Shown here piece after piece: positions 63,222 to 64,000 of a stretch of DNA of 64,000 bases. The stretch lies in assembly GCA_023229645.1 (NCBI GenBank), contig JALNYU010000001.1:62001-126000 (forward strand). The letters are read 5' to 3'. Position numbers and translations under genes: made by a program. This DNA is from Nevskia sp. (GTDB taxonomy: Bacteria > Pseudomonadota > Gammaproteobacteria > Nevskiales > Nevskiaceae). The notes below the pieces were generated by a model. It made no database searches and was not told where the DNA came from. It saw only the letters and a program-made list of their open reading frames with translations. Within the stretch, counting starts at the first letter, position 1. Every line of letters begins with the position of its first letter.

Positions 63222-64000
63222 GTGGCGGTAGGTGAGGGCCGGCTTCCGGTCAGCGGCGCGAACATGGATGAAGTCGTGCCCCGCAAGCGGCGGCCGGTAT
63301 TGCTGATTGCGGTTGCGGCAGTGGTTTTGATTGCGGTCGGGGCGACGGCGATTGCGCGCATGCTGCCCACGGGTCTGCGGGTGTCCGCGCAAGACCTGCG
63401 GATCGAGCCGGTGGCGTCGACGGTGTTTAACGATGATGTCATCGTCAGAGCAGTTGCCGAGCCGGCGCTGTCGGTGGTGCTGGATGCGATCGAAACCGGA
63501 CGCGTTGAAGAGGTGCTCGTCAAAGATGGTGCCGCAGTAAAACAGGGCGATTTGTTGTTTCGGCTGTCGAACCCGCAGCGCCGCTTAGAAGTGCTGGCGC
63601 GCGAATCTGACTACGCGCAACTGTTTTCAACCTACTCGACGATGCGCGTTCAGTACGAGACCACGCGGACCGATTATCGCCGCCGGATTAACGATTTGCA
63701 GGCGGAGTTGGTGCAGATTGAAAAGCAATATCGGCGTGATGCGCAGCTCGGGGAAATCGGCTTTATCTCACACGCCGCATTGGAAGAATCGGAAGATAAG
63801 CTGGCAACGTATAAGAAAAATCTGGCCGATGAAAAGCAGAGCCAAAGCGAAGAGCTGAATTTGAAACAGGCGGCGCTGGAGCAGATGAAGAAGGCGCTGA
63901 CCGGCGTCGAAGATGGCTTGAAAGTCGTCAACGCCAATGTTGAAGCACTGGCGGTACGGGCGCCGATCACCGGCCGGCTGACAAATTTCGATTTGAAGGT
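63222..64000 (+). CDS. HlyD-family periplasmic adaptor (partial, runs off the window)
   Basis: At least 259 codons; no stop before the edge. The GTG at 63222 has GAGGAG 8 nt upstream and is in frame with an ATG at 63264, so the GTG is preferred. A short cytoplasmic leader, one membrane helix ('VLLIAVAAVVLIAVGATAIARML'), then 'IETGRVEEVLVKDGAAVKQGDLLFRLSNP' (biotinyl-lipoyl-like half motif) and a long coiled-coil hairpin, leading to 'NVEALAVRAPITGRLT', the second half motif. Membrane fusion proteins of this type link an inner-membrane ABC (MacB-like) or other pump to an outer-membrane channel. The partner genes lie beyond the edge. Confidence 0.88.
   Translation, partial: MAVGEGRLPVSGANMDEVVPRKRRPVLLIAVAAVVLIAVGATAIARMLPTGLRVSAQDLRIEPVASTVFNDDVIVRAVAEPALSVVLDAIETGRVEEVLVKDGAAVKQGDLLFRLSNPQRRLEVLARESDYAQLFSTYSTMRVQYETTRTDYRRRINDLQAELVQIEKQYRRDAQLGEIGFISHAALEESEDKLATYKKNLADEKQSQSEELNLKQAALEQMKKALTGVEDGLKVVNANVEALAVRAPITGRLTNFDLK

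Overview
The window looks like a chromosomal segment of a free-living gammaproteobacterium, roughly 60% G+C. The lineage call is inference from gene order: rpsU-yqeY-dnaG-rpoD, dapF-DUF484-xerC, glnA beside a DUF4124 gene and ntrBC, glyQ-glyS with gmhB nearby, tsaD-folB, ubiJ-ubiB, and an ABC exporter followed by ibaG-murA. The Xanthomonadales/Nevskiales side of the class would fit, but I cannot prove it from one window. I found no rRNA, tRNA, CRISPR array or prophage. The only mobile element is the end of a damaged IS1182-type insertion sequence at the left edge.

Layout. 1-525: broken IS1182-family transposase and IS end. 0.56-4 kb: beta-barrel porin, cytochrome c, photolyase. 4.2-7.5 kb: ABC-2 exporter, ibaG, murA. 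7.8-9.8 kb: small accessory patch with a secreted GH25 muramidase, an XRE regulator flanked by AT-rich operator-like repeats, and a small hypothetical gene. 9.8-12.2 kb: glutathione transferase, haloalkane dehalogenase-like hydrolase, HD-type phosphohydrolase. 12.2-14.3 kb: DUF2946 protein, CxxC beta-barrel protein and PCuAC copper chaperone. 14.3-18.6 kb: a Fur-boxed operon transcribed leftward, with di-haem peroxidase lipoprotein, porin, FMN-binding protein, PepSY membrane protein and GFA protein. 18.9-22.5 kb: dapF, DUF484, xerC, NAD-type isocitrate dehydrogenase. 22.5-29.9 kb: nitrogen-control locus (ntrC, ntrB, DUF4124, glnA with a sigma-54 promoter), interrupted by two lipoproteins, one with NHL repeats and one with Ig-like domains. 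30-38.2 kb: psiF-like gene, small lipoprotein, glyQS, then an ECF sigma/anti-sigma pair divergent from a Tat-exported metallophosphoesterase and a CuA-like cupredoxin, then gmhB. 38.3-44.4 kb: folB and tsaD, divergent from the macromolecular synthesis operon rpsU-yqeY-dnaG-rpoD. 44.5-50.3 kb: mdh, a prohibitin-like protein, and an FtsX-type ABC transporter divergent from tesA. 50.4-54.6 kb: lipid-modification operon (FAD oxidoreductase, DUF1365, CFA synthase, DUF1475, DUF2062). 54.8-57 kb: ubiJ-ubiB. 57.3-60 kb: HtrA-like protease with a duplicated C-terminal module, CorA, small hypothetical. 60.3-64 kb: NtrY-like kinase and NtrC-type regulator, divergent from an efflux adaptor that has a strong sigma-54 promoter and upstream repeats.

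The most noteworthy items are: DnaG lacking all four zinc ligands; the Fur-boxed redox operon with a predicted flavinylated protein; the kinase/regulator/sigma-54/efflux module with visible upstream activator repeats and a GAFTDA variant loop; the protease with a 116-residue-spaced three-cysteine duplication; and a CuA-like cupredoxin with Met in place of a ligand His. No element here is clearly a wholly new defence or mobile system.
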